64,000 nt of DNA from JAFNAG01 sp050011535. GTDB taxonomy: Bacteria; Acidobacteriota; UBA6911. A program made the translations under genes and the position numbers. The DNA is taken from the NCBI GenBank assembly GCA_050011535.1, contig JBEKIX010000008.1:16443-80442 (forward strand), in the 5' to 3' direction. Positions 9,081 through 17,114 of this stretch are shown in pieces. Under the pieces are notes generated by a model that searched no databases, was not told the origin of the DNA, and was given only the letters and a program-made list of their open reading frames with translations. Each line of letters opens with the position of its first letter. Positions within the stretch are counted from its first letter, which is position 1.

Positions 9081-10001
9081 ATGTCCAGGACCAGAACAGG
9101 CATCCGAAGAGTGGGCAGCGCGTTCGTGGAGGCTGCCAAGTCCATGTGGAGCTATGAAGTCCCGCGGGACGCCGCTTCCATTTCCTATTTCAGCTTGTTC
9201 ATCATGTTCCCCGCGATCCTCGTCCTGTTTGCCATTTTGGACGCCGTTCTGGGTATGTGGAAGCTCCACGAAGAGGTGATTCAGAGGATCGTCGCGCTGT
9301 TTCCGGGATCCAAGATGTTCCTGGAAAAAAATCTCTCGGAGATCACACAACCTTCTCCTGCCTTGCTTCTCCTCTGCTGCATTGTGGTGCTCTGGGGTTC
9401 GACATGGGTGTTCACGTTCCTGGAAAACGCATTGAATCGGGCCTGGGGAGTACCGAGGCGACGAACGTTCTGGGAAAGCCGTGTGCGAAGTACCGCCCTC
9501 CTGGTTCTGGGTGGCGCGCTGCTGCTGGTTTCCGCGGCAATAACCCTGGTCTGGGGCGCTCTGAGCTCCGAAGAACCCGCTTTTAAGCAGGATCAGATCA
9601 TCAACTCTATCGGGCATTCGTTTCTGCTGGGCACCGGGATTCTGATTGCCGTCACGGTGTTTTGTTTTACTTACAAGCTGATGCCCGATCGCAAGGTGCC
9701 CTGGTGCGAAGCGCTTTCCGGCGCCGTGCTCGCGACCATCCTCTGGGAAACCGACTGGTGGATATTTGTAAATCTCGTGCCTGTCTTTGATTCGCAGAAG
9801 GTCTACGGCACGATGGGAGCTATCATAGCCCTGTTGACATGGGTTTATACCTCCAGTCTGATCACTCTGTTCGCGGCCTACTTCTCTGCCCAGCTGCATA
9901 AAGCCGAACAGCTGCCGGAAGCCTCCGAACGGCAAGTCATCCCGGCGCCGCGCGTTTCGCCGGATGAAAACGTTCGGATCTTTCCGCGACAAAGGCGCTG
10001 A
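9081..10001 (+). CDS. YihY/BrkB-family inner-membrane protein
   Basis: The 306-residue protein has six predicted membrane helices. The N-terminal motif RDAASISYFSLFIMFPAILV is diagnostic of the YihY/virulence factor BrkB family (older name: putative RNase BN), whose biochemical role is unsettled. The central region WVFTFLENALNRAWGVPRRR and the later GTMGAIIALLTWVYTSSLITLFAAYFSAQL are also family-typical. The frame is open back to 8943, but the extra 46 residues are not family-like. I prefer the ATG at 9081, although no clear ribosome binding site is seen. Confidence 0.82.
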   Translation: MSRTRTGIRRVGSAFVEAAKSMWSYEVPRDAASISYFSLFIMFPAILVLFAILDAVLGMWKLHEEVIQRIVALFPGSKMFLEKNLSEITQPSPALLLLCCIVVLWGSTWVFTFLENALNRAWGVPRRRTFWESRVRSTALLVLGGALLLVSAAITLVWGALSSEEPAFKQDQIINSIGHSFLLGTGILIAVTVFCFTYKLMPDRKVPWCEALSGAVLATILWETDWWIFVNLVPVFDSQKVYGTMGAIIALLTWVYTSSLITLFAAYFSAQLHKAEQLPEASERQVIPAPRVSPDENVRIFPRQRR

Positions 10002-10008
10002 CGCATCT

Positions 10009-11046
10009 GTGAACCTTAGTTCCTTTGATTTTGCCCTCCCCGAGCATCTTATCGCGCAGCACCCGCTTCCCGAGCGGGACCAATCACGCCTGATGCTAAT
10101 ACGGCGGCAATCCCGCACGGTGGAGCACCGGATCTTTCGCGAGCTTCCCGATATTCTCCAATCCGATCATTTTTTGGTGGTAAACACGACCCGCGTGATT
10201 CCGGCGCGACTCTGGGCGAGTCGTCCCAGAAAGCGGGAGCGCATCGAAGTCCTGATGACGCGCGAGGAGGCCCCAGGCATCTGGCTGGTGCTGGTCCGCC
10301 CGGCTCATAAGGCCCTGCCCGGCCAGCACCTGGAGATTGGGAATGTGCGCGCGCAGGTACGTGAAATCCGGGAGGGCGGCGCCCGGCTGATCGAATTCGC
10401 GTCTAGCGTCGATCCCTGGAAAAGCATGGAGACATCGGGTGAACCGCCATTGCCGCCCTACATCCACCGACATCCGTGTCAGGATCTGACGGAGGACGGG
10501 CAGCGTTACCAGACCGTTTATGCCCGCCAAGCGGGGTCGATAGCCGCACCGACGGCGGGGTTGCACTTCACGCCTGAGGTCATGCATCGCCTTGCGCAGA
10601 AGAACATTCCGGTCTGCGAGATCCTTCTTCACGTAGGTTACGGAACGTTTCAGCCGGTGCGATGCGAAGAGATCGAGCAACACCGCATGGAGCCTGAGCA
10701 TTATGAAGTGACCGACGATACCGCCGCCTCCATTCGTGCGTACTTGAGTGAAGGCAAGCGCCTGATCGCTGTAGGGACCACCACGACCCGGGTACTGGAG
10801 CATCTGGCGTGCCAATTGGATTTCCTCGGGAGTGGGTCCGCGGGTCTCTGCGATTTGTTCATTCGACCGGGATTTGAGTTTCACGCCTTGAGCGGACTTC
10901 TCAGCAACTTCCACCTTCCCAAATCGACACTCTTCATGCTCGTTTGTGCATTTGCCGGGCGCGAGTGGATGCTCGACTGCTACCGGCAGGCAGTTAAAGA
11001 AGGGTACCGATTCTACAGTTACGGCGATTGCATGCTCATTTTATGA
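10009..11046 (+). CDS. queA: S-adenosylmethionine:tRNA ribosyltransferase-isomerase
   Basis: QueA moves the ribosyl part of S-adenosylmethionine onto preQ1 at the wobble position of tRNA to form epoxyqueuosine. The segments DFALPEHLIAQHPLPERDQSRLM, AAPTAGLHFTPEVM, ILLHVGYGTFQPVR and LLSNFHLPKSTLFMLVCAFAG-type blocks are all present. The frame is open from an ATG at 9964, inside the preceding gene. The GTG at 10009 places the start a few residues before the conserved FDF block and removes the overlap, giving 345 residues. Confidence 0.95.
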   Translation: MNLSSFDFALPEHLIAQHPLPERDQSRLMLIRRQSRTVEHRIFRELPDILQSDHFLVVNTTRVIPARLWASRPRKRERIEVLMTREEAPGIWLVLVRPAHKALPGQHLEIGNVRAQVREIREGGARLIEFASSVDPWKSMETSGEPPLPPYIHRHPCQDLTEDGQRYQTVYARQAGSIAAPTAGLHFTPEVMHRLAQKNIPVCEILLHVGYGTFQPVRCEEIEQHRMEPEHYEVTDDTAASIRAYLSEGKRLIAVGTTTTRVLEHLACQLDFLGSGSAGLCDLFIRPGFEFHALSGLLSNFHLPKSTLFMLVCAFAGREWMLDCYRQAVKEGYRFYSYGDCMLIL

Positions 11047-11255
11047 GTTACATTCTCCGATCCGGCGCGGTTCTCCTGGGTGTAAGCCGTTGAATCAACT
11101 CCAGTAGGTGCAATCAGCACCCGGATCTCCGTTTACCGGTCCCGGCGCCCCAGCTCCATTTCTAGGAGCCTGTCCGGCAGGAGCGGAGCGATCACCTGGC
11201 CCACAGAATCGCAGTCAAGAAATGAAATAACTTGGCCGATATGGCGTAGTAGAAA

Positions 11256-11774
11256 TTGATGAAGCAATCAGGAGACTCGCAAATGGAATGCGGCGTGGTG
11301 CGAGGCTGGCTGTTCCGATTGATGGACGGGGAGCTTTCGGCAGAGGAGCGAGCGCAGTTGGACTCACATCTCCAGCACTGCCCGTCATGCACCAGAGAGT
11401 GGAGGATTCTTACGCTTCCTCAGCGGCTTGGGAGATTGAACTCGGCGTTGGAGCCATCACCTTTCTTCTACGCGCGGCTACGAGCGAGGCTGGAAAACGA
11501 AGCTCAAAGCATCACAGTCTGGCAAGTCATTCTCGGCTTATCTCGACAGATCGTGCCGGCGATGGCAACTGTGACTTTAGTCATTATCTCTTTGTTTGCA
11601 TATATGGAGTTTCGTGGTCCGAGACCGGACCTATACCAGGCCTATGACAGCATTTTCATGACTCCTGGCCATTCCAGCCGAATGGTGATCGCCGAAGAAA
11701 TCACGGATGAAAGTGTGATTCATTCCTTGGTGGAGAAATCGACAACTCCAGTCCTCAGCGCACCCAAGAAATAG
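11256..11774 (+). CDS. putative anti-sigma factor with zinc-finger-like N-terminus
   Basis: The 172-residue protein has an N-terminal domain resembling the ZAS anti-sigma fold: C-x-V-V near the start, then DGELSAEERAQLDSHLQHCPSC near residues 24-48 with the H-x3-C-x2-C zinc site. One transmembrane helix follows near residues 105-122 (AMATVTLVIISLFAYMEF), then a short periplasmic tail. Such proteins normally sit directly after an ECF sigma gene, but none is present: the 209-bp gap upstream holds no sigma remnant I can see. The start may be ATG 11256, 11259 or 11283. Confidence 0.62.
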   Translation: MMKQSGDSQMECGVVRGWLFRLMDGELSAEERAQLDSHLQHCPSCTREWRILTLPQRLGRLNSALEPSPFFYARLRARLENEAQSITVWQVILGLSRQIVPAMATVTLVIISLFAYMEFRGPRPDLYQAYDSIFMTPGHSSRMVIAEEITDESVIHSLVEKSTTPVLSAPKK

Positions 11775-11795
11775 GCACTCAGAGGTTTACGATTA

Positions 11796-12206
11796 ATGCG
11801 ATCAAAGACGAGCGCAGCGCTGATGCTGATAGCGATTTTTTTGCTCGGAGGCATAAGCGGGGCTGTCTCCGGCTATCTCTACCAGAATCATATAGGGCAA
11901 AATCCGACACAAAGGCCGCCGGTACCTACGAAACGAGACGTCGTCGAAGAGATCGCGCAAAGTTTGCACATGGACGCTCACCAGAAGGAAAACCTCAAGG
12001 ATATCATCAAGAAAAGTGGGGATCGATACAGCGCTCTCTCGGTGCAGTTCCGCCCCCAATACGAACAGATTCGCACCGAGACCGATCAAGCCATCCGCGC
12101 CATTCTGCGCCCGGATCAGAGGCAGCACTTTGAAGAAACTCTCGAAAAAATGGACGCCCGGCGTCGGGCTCTCACCCACGATGCACCTCCCGCACGAGGC
12201 AAGTAG
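11796..12206 (+). CDS. Spy/CpxP-like periplasmic protein (heavy-metal sensor-like)
   Basis: The 136-residue protein has a signal anchor (residues 8-26, ALMLIAIFLLGGISGAVSG) and a mainly helical periplasmic part: VVEEIAQSLHMDAHQKENLKDIIKK, then ILRPDQRQHFEETLEKMDARR. The two 'L-x-x-x-Q' helical units resemble the LTxxQ hairpins of Spy and CpxP. It starts 21 bp after the anti-sigma-like gene and is probably co-transcribed with it. Assignment rests on helical pattern and context, not on catalytic residues. Confidence 0.55.
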   Translation: MRSKTSAALMLIAIFLLGGISGAVSGYLYQNHIGQNPTQRPPVPTKRDVVEEIAQSLHMDAHQKENLKDIIKKSGDRYSALSVQFRPQYEQIRTETDQAIRAILRPDQRQHFEETLEKMDARRRALTHDAPPARGK

Positions 12207-12253
12207 CGGACTGTCTGGAAACTAAGCCCGACGTTTCTCATCTCGATCCCTTG

Positions 12254-13051
12254 CTACTCCACGCCGACCACCGCCCTGGCTACGGTCAGGACAGAGACGC
12301 GCAAGGCTCCTCCTTCAAGAAGCGCCTCGGAAGCACTCTCGGCCGTCGATCCCGTCGTCATGACATCGTCAACCAGAAGCACGCGCGCACCGTGGGCAAC
12401 CGCAGGAAGAGCGCAACGAAAGGCGTGGCGCAGGTTGCTGGAGCGTTCCGAATCGCTCAACCCTACCTGGGGTTGGGTGTTGCGAACGCGAGACAAAGTT
12501 CTTTCTTTGAACGGGCGCCCTATCAGGCGGGCAAGAGATGCGCCAAGGAGAGCCGCCTGGTTGTAGCCGCGCTCGCGTTGCCGCTCGGGGTGCAGGGGAA
12601 CAGGAACGACCAGATCAATCTCGGTCACATCCCAACATTCGAGAAGCGTCGAAGCCAGCAGTGGCGCCAGCAATTCCACCAGGTCTCTGCGCCCGCCAAA
12701 CTTCAAAGCCCGAATCATGCCGCTGAGCTCGGCACCGTACCAACCGAACGCCCGCGCGCCGGAGAACCGGGGAGGGCTGATCATGCATCGGCCGCACAGA
12801 TGAACGAGCTCGCTCGCAAAGGTTCGATACGGAAGCCCGCAAGAAGGGCATGATGGTCCGACGATGCGCTGTTGTAAGGCCTTCTCCCAGCATCGCACGC
12901 AGACACCGCAGTCCTGTGCGCGGGAGATGGGATGGGCACACACGAGGCAGGCATCGGGATAAAACAGGTTTAGAACACTGTCTGCAAAGCGTCGAAAGGT
13001 GGACGCGGGGATATCACGCCTGGTGGGAAGAAGCAGCTTCATGTTCGCCAT
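12254..13051 (-). CDS. ComF-family phosphoribosyltransferase-like protein
   Basis: ComF proteins act in natural competence in some bacteria; elsewhere the role is open. The N-terminal zinc finger shows four CxxC-type pairs (CLVC, CGVC, CPSC, CGRC). The C-terminal type I PRTase domain carries the PRPP loop VLLVDDVMTTGSTAES, and RERGYNQAALL is also typical. The frame is open to 13189, overlapping the DksA-like gene. The ATG at 13051 (265 residues) or 13042 fits the family N-terminus better, though no strong ribosome binding site decides it. Confidence 0.87.
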   Translation of the reverse strand: MANMKLLLPTRRDIPASTFRRFADSVLNLFYPDACLVCAHPISRAQDCGVCVRCWEKALQQRIVGPSCPSCGLPYRTFASELVHLCGRCMISPPRFSGARAFGWYGAELSGMIRALKFGGRRDLVELLAPLLASTLLECWDVTEIDLVVPVPLHPERQRERGYNQAALLGASLARLIGRPFKERTLSRVRNTQPQVGLSDSERSSNLRHAFRCALPAVAHGARVLLVDDVMTTGSTAESASEALLEGGALRVSVLTVARAVVGVE

Positions 13052-13140
13052 GAGAGGGAAAAGAATCCGCTTTTCCAGCGCCGCCGCGGCTGAAATGAGG
13101 CGAATGCCGGCAAAGTGAAATGCCCCGTCGGTCGGGTGGG

Positions 13141-13497
13141 CTAATCCTTGAGCAACCCCTTTTCCTGTAATCCTTGACAACGAAGACAAAACTGGGTCCA
13201 GGGCACGGCTTCCAATCTCTTCGGGTGAATCGGCTCCTCGCAGTGAATGCAGACCCCAAAGGACTTGTCATCAATGCGCTCGAGTGCCTCATTCACCTGT
13301 TGAAGGATGGCGCGATCACCGGAACTCTTGCCAAACATGAATTCTTTCGTATAAGACTCCACAGCCATGTCGGCGACGTCCTGAATGGCGGGCTCCTTCT
13401 CGCGGCCGTAACCTTCAGTGCGCGTAACCATATCGGCAAGAGAGAGTTTTTTCTGGACCAGCTTTCCCCTGAAATGTTCCAACTTCTTTTCATCCAT
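13141..13497 (-). CDS. TraR/DksA-type zinc-finger protein
   Basis: The 118-residue protein has an N-terminal coiled coil (HFRGKLVQKKLSLADMV) and a C-terminal C4 zinc finger, CIHCEEPIHPKRLEAVPWTQ then CLRC, typical of the DksA/TraR family that acts at the RNA polymerase secondary channel. The acidic tip residues of classical DksA are not clear here, so it may be a DksA-like protein of the shorter YocK/DksA2 sort. It lies 21 bp after rlmH. Confidence 0.85.
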   Translation of the reverse strand: MDEKKLEHFRGKLVQKKLSLADMVTRTEGYGREKEPAIQDVADMAVESYTKEFMFGKSSGDRAILQQVNEALERIDDKSFGVCIHCEEPIHPKRLEAVPWTQFCLRCQGLQEKGLLKD

Positions 13498-13518
13498 CGA
13501 TCATCTTCTCCCACTCGC

Positions 13519-13989
13519 CTATTTGTGGTACGGGATATTGCGCAAAATGGTCAGTGCTCGATACAGTTGCTCCAAGAGTAACACTCGGGCCATCTCGTGG
13601 GTCCAGGTCATGGGGCCCAGGGACATCCGCAGGTAAGCCTGATTCAAGAGCCTGGGATCGACGCCTTCCGGACCTCCGATAATGAACGCGGTCTCCCTTG
13701 CACCGCGAATCTGTTCCGATTCAAGCCAGCGGGCGAATTCAGGGGAATTGAACTGCCTGCCTCGTTCATCCAGGAGCACCTTCTGGCATCCTTGAGGAAG
13801 AGCACGTTCAATCTCGGTTCTTTCCGCAGTCAGCAACGCTGCTCCCCGAAGCCCACGGCGCTTGGAGAGGTCAGGCACCTCGGCCACAACAATGGTAGCC
13901 AGATGATTCAGCCTCTCCAGATATTCCGACAGCAAGGACCTCAAATGGGCATTCTGTGTCTTGCCTACCCAACAAGCCGTTATGCGCAT
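13519..13989 (-). CDS. rlmH: 23S rRNA (pseudouridine1915-N3)-methyltransferase
   Basis: RlmH is a SPOUT-class enzyme that methylates pseudouridine 1915 in helix 69 of 23S rRNA. The 156-residue protein shows the family blocks VLLDERGRQFNSPEFA, FIIGGPEGV (the SAM knot) and SLGPMTWTHEMARVLLLEQLYRA, and ends in RNIPYHK, the conserved C-terminus. Length is normal. It lies downstream of rsfS, as in many genomes. Confidence 0.96.
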   Translation of the reverse strand: MRITACWVGKTQNAHLRSLLSEYLERLNHLATIVVAEVPDLSKRRGLRGAALLTAERTEIERALPQGCQKVLLDERGRQFNSPEFARWLESEQIRGARETAFIIGGPEGVDPRLLNQAYLRMSLGPMTWTHEMARVLLLEQLYRALTILRNIPYHK

Positions 13990-14168
13990 AACCGTGGTCC
14001 AGAAGCTCCGCCTCCTGAAGCAAGGCGCCGAATTTTACCGAAAGCTCTGGGCCAATTCAACTGCCCCGCGTAATGAGCTTCGATTCAGACAAAGGCAGAA
14101 GATCGCGAGAGAGACGATGACCAACGCCTGCCGACGTTCCGGCAGCATGCCCCTCCGGCCGCAGTTCA

Positions 14169-14564
14169 CTACTTGCGTTTCCGCGCCTTCCTTGCAGGCG
14201 CCGGGGAAGGCGCCGTCTCCTCCAGAAGCGCGGCGGTGTCAATGATCTTGGCGTCGCGCCATAGTCGCTCGAGATCGTAGTAGGCGCGCGCCTGCTTCGA
14301 GAATATGTGGATCACAAGGTCGAGATAATCGAGCAGAATCCATTCGGCATTGTTGTAACCCTCGACATGAGCCGGACGATATCCGTGGGACGCCATTTTT
14401 TCCCTCACTTCATCGGCAATCGCTTGAATCTGGCGCTGAGAGTCGCCGGTGCAGAGCAGAAAACAGTCAGCGAAGCTGGCGACCGAAGAGATGTCGATCG
14501 CAACGATGTCCAACGCTTTCTTGTTATCCGCGGCCTGAATGGCAATCTTCAAAGCATCATTCAT
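14169..14564 (-). CDS. rsfS: ribosomal silencing factor RsfS
   Basis: RsfS binds L14 on the 50S subunit and blocks subunit joining under starvation. The 131-residue protein has the family segments ALDIVAIDISSVASFADCFLLCTGDS, HVEGYNNAEWILLDYLDLVIHIF and the ending AYYDLERLWRDA. A Lys/Arg-rich tail follows. It overlaps the end of nadD by four bases, a classic nadD-rsfS coupling. A 179-bp gap with no visible gene separates it from rlmH. Confidence 0.95.
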   Translation of the reverse strand: MNDALKIAIQAADNKKALDIVAIDISSVASFADCFLLCTGDSQRQIQAIADEVREKMASHGYRPAHVEGYNNAEWILLDYLDLVIHIFSKQARAYYDLERLWRDAKIIDTAALLEETAPSPAPARKARKRK

Positions 14565-15250
14565 CTTTCACCATAAAGATGGAGTTTCTGGATATATTCA
14601 TGCACCAAAGCCGGCACAAGATCATCGATGGCTTGCCCCGACGCGGCGCGCCGGCGTATCTGTGACGCGGCGATCTCCGGCGCGCCCACATCCACAAGAA
14701 AGATGCGGCTCTCGGAGGATGAAGACTCCGCGGCAAGCCGGCTTTGGACGTAGGCTGAGTCCCATCCCCTGCAATCCACGAGGCGCCCAAGCACATCGGC
14801 AGGGAGAATGCCCTCAATGTCCGGCACGAGGAAGCCCGGACGCATGGCAAAAACAAAAGTGTAGGTTAAGAGGAGCTCGGCGCCCCGGTGCCATCCCGCG
14901 ACCTCCAGAAGCGAGTCGCCTCCCGCAATGAAGTGCAGCGCATGGTCCGCTATTCCGAAACGCCGCGCCAGCTTGGCCAGCGTGTCGATGGAATAAGGGC
15001 TGACGGGCGACTCCAGCTCCACCGGGGATGGATGAAAATACTCGCAGCCGGACGTCGCGAGGCTCACCATGGCATACCGATGGTTGAAGGATATCAAGTC
15101 ATGGGGCTGCTTGTGCGGGGGCGTGCAGGCAACCACGAAAAGAACCCTGGAAAGGCCGAAGAGCCCGCGAGTCCGGCGTGCAATGTGGAGATGTCCCAGA
15201 TGAATGGGGTTAAAACTACCTCCGAGCACGCCCAGCCTGATGGCCGTCAA
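14561..15250 (-). CDS. nadD: nicotinate-nucleotide adenylyltransferase
   Basis: NadD makes deamido-NAD from nicotinate mononucleotide and ATP. The 229-residue protein begins with the nucleotidyltransferase motif GVLGGSFNPIHLGHLHIA (GxFxPxHxGH). The segments PPHKQP and IDTLAKLARR are also present, as is the ISATxIR-type motif in the form IAASQIRRR. It lies 31 bp after obgE and four bases into rsfS, in the conserved obgE-nadD-rsfS order. Confidence 0.95.
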   Translation of the reverse strand: MTAIRLGVLGGSFNPIHLGHLHIARRTRGLFGLSRVLFVVACTPPHKQPHDLISFNHRYAMVSLATSGCEYFHPSPVELESPVSPYSIDTLAKLARRFGIADHALHFIAGGDSLLEVAGWHRGAELLLTYTFVFAMRPGFLVPDIEGILPADVLGRLVDCRGWDSAYVQSRLAAESSSSESRIFLVDVGAPEIAASQIRRRAASGQAIDDLVPALVHEYIQKLHLYGER

Positions 15251-15281
15251 ATCGGATCTCCTGTCGATTGCCTGCCCGCCG

Positions 15282-16286
15282 TCATGCGCTCAAACCTGCC
15301 GTTAGGATGTTATCCAGCAGCCCGATGAGTTCGGCGATCCCCTGGCCTGTAACCGAAGAAATGGGCTGGAAGGGTATCTTGCGGCGCGCGCACATCATGC
15401 GCAGCCGCAAAAGCTGGCGCGGGTCCGCAAGCGCGTCCATCTTGGAGGCAACCACGATCTGCTTCCTCTGGGCCAGCTCTTCGTCGAACAACGTCAGCTC
15501 GTGCAAAATCGTCTTAAAGTCGGCAACGGGATCACGTTCCGGCTGGCTCACATCCACAAGATGCACCAGAACCTTGGTCCGTTCCACATGTTTCAGAAAC
15601 TCATCTCCCAGACCATGTCCTTCATGGGCGCCTTCAATCAGGCCGGGAATGTCCGCGACGACAAAGGTGCGGTAGTCTCCCACCGCAACGACGCCGAGAT
15701 GGGGAACAAGGGTCGTAAAGGGATAATCGGCTATCTTCGGCTTCGCCGAGCTGATGCGCGAGATGAGCGTGGATTTACCCACGTTGGGAAACCCGACGAG
15801 CCCGACATCGGCAATCAGTTTCAGGCTGAGCGACAGCTCCAACACCTCTCCAGGATGTCCGGGTTCAGCGCGGCGGGGCGCCTGGTTCGTTGATGTGGCG
15901 AAACGCGCATTGCCGCGGCCGCCCATGCCCCCGACGGCAACCCTCACCCGTTGGCCCGGCACGCCGAAATCATGAAGCAGAATGTGCTCCGGCTCCTTAA
16001 ACACCTGGGTGCCGGGCGGCACCAGGACAGCGACATCTTCACCTTCCCTTCCATGACGCCTCGATCCTTCACCGTGCCGCCCTCGTTCAGCCTTGAAGAT
16101 GCGTTTGTACTGAAAGTGCAGGAGGGTGTTCACCCGGTCCGTGCATTCCATATACACGTCGCCCCCCTTGCCGCCATCTCCGCCGCTCGGTCCTCCACGG
16201 GGAACGAACTTCTCGCGCCGGAAGGCGAGGCAGCCGTTACCGCCATTGCCGGCGTGAACAAAGATTCTGGCACGATCTATAAACAT
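15282..16286 (-). CDS. obgE: GTPase ObgE/CgtA
   Basis: Obg is an essential 50S-associated GTPase. The Gly-rich Obg fold occupies about residues 1-158 (HAGNGGNGCLAFRREKFVPRGGPSGGDGGKGG). The G domain follows with G1 GFPNVGKST, G3 DIPGLIEGAHEGHGLG and a G4-like ASKMD. The protein has 334 residues and lacks the extra C-terminal OCT domain found in some Firmicutes and actinobacteria. The start is the ATG at 16286, downstream of an intrinsic terminator that follows rpmA. Confidence 0.97.
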   Translation of the reverse strand: MFIDRARIFVHAGNGGNGCLAFRREKFVPRGGPSGGDGGKGGDVYMECTDRVNTLLHFQYKRIFKAERGRHGEGSRRHGREGEDVAVLVPPGTQVFKEPEHILLHDFGVPGQRVRVAVGGMGGRGNARFATSTNQAPRRAEPGHPGEVLELSLSLKLIADVGLVGFPNVGKSTLISRISSAKPKIADYPFTTLVPHLGVVAVGDYRTFVVADIPGLIEGAHEGHGLGDEFLKHVERTKVLVHLVDVSQPERDPVADFKTILHELTLFDEELAQRKQIVVASKMDALADPRQLLRLRMMCARRKIPFQPISSVTGQGIAELIGLLDNILTAGLSA

Positions 16287-16324
16287 CAGAAACCCAGTGT
16301 TTTCCTCGAGAAAGGTCCGGCGCC

Positions 16325-16355
16325 CAAAAACAAAAAGGACCCCATTTGGGGTCCT
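16325..16355 (-). terminator. intrinsic terminator after rplU-rpmA
   Basis: On the minus strand an 8-bp perfect stem (AGGACCCC / GGGGTCCT, 16336-16355, 4-base loop) is followed by TTTTTGTTTTT. It lies between the rpmA stop and the obgE start, so obgE is either read from its own promoter or by partial read-through. Confidence 0.85.
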
Positions 16356-16388
16356 GCGTGCGCTCGACGTGAAGTGCTTTCCCGGTAA

Positions 16389-16646
16389 TTATGACTCCGC
16401 CTCAATGTGGACAAACCGCCCTAATCGTCCCCGATTCTGGAATTTCACCACACCCGTGATCTCGGCGTAAAGGGTATCATCACGCCCGATGCCGACATTG
16501 AGCCCAGGCTTTAACCTGCTTCCCCTCTGCCGGACGATGATCGTCCCCCCGCTGACCAATTGGCCCGCGAACCGTTTGACTCCCAGCCGCGGGGATTGGC
16601 TGTCACGGCCGTTCCTGGAACTTCCAACACCTTTCTTGTGTGCCAT
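16389..16646 (-). CDS. rpmA: 50S ribosomal protein L27
   Basis: L27 sits by the peptidyl transferase centre. The 85-residue protein starts MAHKKGVGSSRNGRDS and continues with RLGVKRFAGQLVSGGTIIVRQRG, the unmistakable family core. The frame is open upstream to 16787, but the ATG at 16646 is the family start. No N-terminal cleaved extension of the Firmicutes type is present. It follows rplU by 16 bp. Confidence 0.98.
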   Translation of the reverse strand: MAHKKGVGSSRNGRDSQSPRLGVKRFAGQLVSGGTIIVRQRGSRLKPGLNVGIGRDDTLYAEITGVVKFQNRGRLGRFVHIEAES

Positions 16647-16662
16647 GGCTTTTCCTTGATTC

Positions 16663-16983
16663 CTATTCGGCAGAGAAACTGATCTTATCGATGCGCACCC
16701 GCGAATACGCTTGCCGGTGCCCGCGCGTGCGGCGGTACTGTTTCTTGGCCTTGTACTTGAAAACGAGAACTTTATCTCCCAGGCCATTCGCCGCGACCGT
16801 GCCGGAAACTAAGGCTCCTTTAAGCAGAGGCCGGCCGATATGGATACTTTCGTCAGCCTTGACCAGCAACACGTCGCTGAACTCGACGGAAGAGCCCGGT
16901 TCAGCATCTAGTTTCTCCAGGCGCACGTCTTCGCCTTCCGCAACACGATACTGCTTTCCACCGCTCTTGATCACTGCGTACAC
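16663..16983 (-). CDS. rplU: 50S ribosomal protein L21
   Basis: The 106-residue protein begins (M)YAVIKSGGKQYRV and contains GDKVLVFKYKAKKQYRRTRGHRQ, typical of bL21. A longer frame begins at an ATG at 17004. However, an AGGAGG on the minus strand lies exactly 8 bases before the GTG at 16983, and that GTG replaces the usual initiator Met before YAVI. I therefore set the start at GTG 16983. It is first in the rplU-rpmA pair. Confidence 0.96.
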   Translation of the reverse strand: MYAVIKSGGKQYRVAEGEDVRLEKLDAEPGSSVEFSDVLLVKADESIHIGRPLLKGALVSGTVAANGLGDKVLVFKYKAKKQYRRTRGHRQAYSRVRIDKISFSAE

Positions 16984-17114
16984 GGGCACAACCTCCTGTG
17001 ACAAAACTTACATATTACTTCATGATCAACCCCAAAAGCAATACAAACCATGCGTGTTATCAAGGATTCGAGCCTCGCCGGGACGACGGACAATATGCAA
17101 CATCGCCAGAGCCT

